Assembly (NCBI GenBank): GCA_017622115.1 | Contig: JAGART010000078.1 | Coordinates: 1 to 6,820, forward strand | Direction of reading: 5' to 3' | DNA from: Clostridia bacterium | GTDB lineage: Bacteria; Bacillota; Clostridia; Christensenellales; UBA1242 | Length of the DNA stretch: 6,820 nt | Shown here: piece after piece, positions 5,581 through 6,820 of the stretch | Position numbering within the stretch: position 1 is the first letter of the stretch | How the letters are laid out: each line of letters begins with the position of its first letter | Notes under the pieces: generated by a model | Databases searched by the model: none | What the model saw: the letters and a program-made list of their open reading frames with translations, nothing else | Told to the model about the DNA's origin: nothing | Program-made: the position numbers and the translations under genes

Positions 5581-6820
5581 TAATTATTTACTTGGTCGTT
5601 TACACTACTATTTACACTTTGCACATAAACGGCAGTTATTATATTGTCCATTACTTGTGCTTTTGTGAGTTTTATGCTCATTTCCGTACCTAAATTGTTA
5701 CCATCTAAATCTTGCCAGTGGCTGAATGTGTAGCCCTGTAAAACTTGTTTAGTCACAAATGTTATTGTATCAGTATCTGTTAAACTATCAAAGTCATCTG
5801 CTATATAATATGCAACACCGCCCTTTGTGCATTTTACCGCAATTCCTTCAACATTTGCTCCACTCTCTTTTAAAGTTTGTGGAGTATTAACAAACCCCAA
5901 AGTTATTTCCAAATTTTTCTTAATATTTATAACTTCAATTAATATTGAACTTCCACTAATATTTGCAGTATATCGTACTGCTGTACAATATTCGCCACCA
6001 GAAATAGAACCTAATTGTGTTTTAATCTCAATAACTTCGCTTGTGCCTAATTGTATTGTAGATATATAGTTATTAGTTGAAAACACAAAGTGATTTGCAA
6101 TTATAGTTTCACTTTGATTTGTTGTTTGAGTATCGATTTCTGCACCATTATTTGGAGTTACAAAAGAAACGGATTTATCACTCCACTTTGCATAAAGTAT
6201 ATGGCTATCTACTACTTCATCGCTACTAGTTACAGCATTTCCACTAAAATCACTTGTTTTATACCAACCTTCAAATTTATAATTTGTTTTTGTTGGAGTT
6301 GGAAGCGTACCATAAGTGGCTGTTGTTGTGCTATCACCAGCACATAAAAGTTCTGTCGTTGTATTGCCACCAGTTGCTCCATTATAATTAAGTGTTATTG
6401 CACTTTCATAACTGAATGTACCATCATTAAAAACAGAAGTCAAAGTAATCGCTTTTTCCATATCTTGTTTACTTGATAATACATAATTTACTGAACTATT
6501 ATTATAACCAAAACAAGCAGAATCATCAAAAACAACATTATCAATATCACATTCAAATTTAACCCTAGTTAAATTACTACAATCTGTAACAGCAGAAACT
6601 TCTATTTTTATAACACTAGACGGAATAGTTAACTCTGCAATTTGTGTATATTTTAACGCACCCGCTCCTAGCACTTCTAAACCTTCATTTAATTGAATAC
6701 TTGTAATTTTAGAATAAGCAAAAGTACCATTTATTGCTTTTACTTTTTCTGGCAATATATAATTAGTTACACTTACCCCCTCAAAAACTTGTGTTCCTAG
6801 AGCTTCTAAATTTTCTGGTA
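5580..6820 (-). CDS. BspA-like leucine-rich-repeat surface protein, C-terminal part
   Basis: The frame is open to the right edge, so the N-terminus is missing; 412 residues are visible, counted here from the first whole codon at 6818. Residues 1-90 are LRR_5/BspA-type repeats (LPENLEALGTQVFEG, IQLNEGLEVLGAGAL, LTIPSSVIKIEVSAV). Residues about 141-212 form a Listeria-Bacteroides (InlB B-type, Flg_new) repeat, with ITLNYNGATGG and KFEGWYK...ILYAKW. Residues 217-400 are beta-rich and end in a divergent repeat of the same general kind (GYTFSHWQDLDGN...ITAVYV). The C-terminus is hydrophilic, with no LPxTG motif or membrane segment, so any anchor must be N-terminal, for example a lipoprotein signal outside the window. 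Such proteins are usually exported adhesins or ligand binders; that role is inference here. A TTG at 6755 could be taken as a start but lies inside the LRR pattern, and the frame continues upstream with matching repeats. Confidence 0.88.
   Translation of the reverse strand, partial: PENLEALGTQVFEGVSVTNYILPEKVKAINGTFAYSKITSIQLNEGLEVLGAGALKYTQIAELTIPSSVIKIEVSAVTDCSNLTRVKFECDIDNVVFDDSACFGYNNSSVNYVLSSKQDMEKAITLTSVFNDGTFSYESAITLNYNGATGGNTTTELLCAGDSTTTATYGTLPTPTKTNYKFEGWYKTSDFSGNAVTSSDEVVDSHILYAKWSDKSVSFVTPNNGAEIDTQTTNQSETIIANHFVFSTNNYISTIQLGTSEVIEIKTQLGSISGGEYCTAVRYTANISGSSILIEVINIKKNLEITLGFVNTPQTLKESGANVEGIAVKCTKGGVAYYIADDFDSLTDTDTITFVTKQVLQGYTFSHWQDLDGNNLGTEMSIKLTKAQVMDNIITAVYVQSVNSSVNDQVNN

Noticed and set aside
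5827..6347. Two plus-strand reading frames opposite the LRR gene
   Set aside because: The minus-strand frame has clear LRR and Listeria-Bacteroides repeat signatures; the plus frames are low-complexity shadows.
6753..6755. TTG at 6755 as the start of the LRR protein
   Set aside because: Codons upstream continue in frame to the window edge with matching LRR sequence (LPENLEALGTQVFEG), so the TTG is an internal Leu.
1..6820. Mycoplasma-like genetic code with UGA as Trp
   Set aside because: Tryptophans at conserved positions are all TGG, and supported frames contain no internal TGA.

Overview
The window is AT-rich and reads as low-GC Gram-positive DNA (Bacillota), most plausibly from a gut-type Clostridia/Bacilli relative. 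The evidence is strong AGGAG-type ribosome sites, a lipobox secreted protein, SigA-type promoters, U-tract hairpin terminators, and surface-protein modules common in gut Firmicutes (Big_2, Fn3-like, BspA-like leucine-rich repeats, Listeria-Bacteroides repeat). Tryptophan is encoded by TGG and all genes stop at TAA or TAG, so nothing suggests a recoded UGA. The lineage assignment is inference.

Layout, left to right. Positions 1-2918 (minus) hold the first 972 codons of a giant lipoprotein that runs off the left edge: a signal peptide with lipobox Cys23, one Big_2-like domain, then at least nine Fn3-like modules at a period of about 100 residues. Upstream of it, also on minus, is tRNA-Arg(CCU) at 3041-3115 with an encoded CCA end and a near-consensus promoter at 3162-3191. 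Back to back with that promoter, a plus-strand promoter at 3206-3239 drives a SAM-dependent methyltransferase (3266-4207) that ends in its own terminator. A second plus-strand unit with an extended -10 promoter encodes a membrane-anchored endonuclease/exonuclease/phosphatase (EEP) family protein (4286-5413). A bidirectional terminator at 5414-5440 separates it from a convergent minus-strand gene (5580 to the right edge), the C-terminal part of a BspA-like LRR surface protein with Listeria-Bacteroides-type repeats.

The two large minus-strand proteins are probably exported adhesion or scaffold-type proteins, and the EEP protein probably acts outside the membrane. The methyltransferase and the tRNA are housekeeping-like and not obviously linked to them. 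Each gene has its own signals, so this looks like single-gene units and not one operon. I see no defence system, mobile element or CRISPR array. The least explained structure is the 140-bp gap 5441-5579, which holds four small hairpins. Two of them are adjacent 20-bp tandem units whose stems differ by compensatory base changes.
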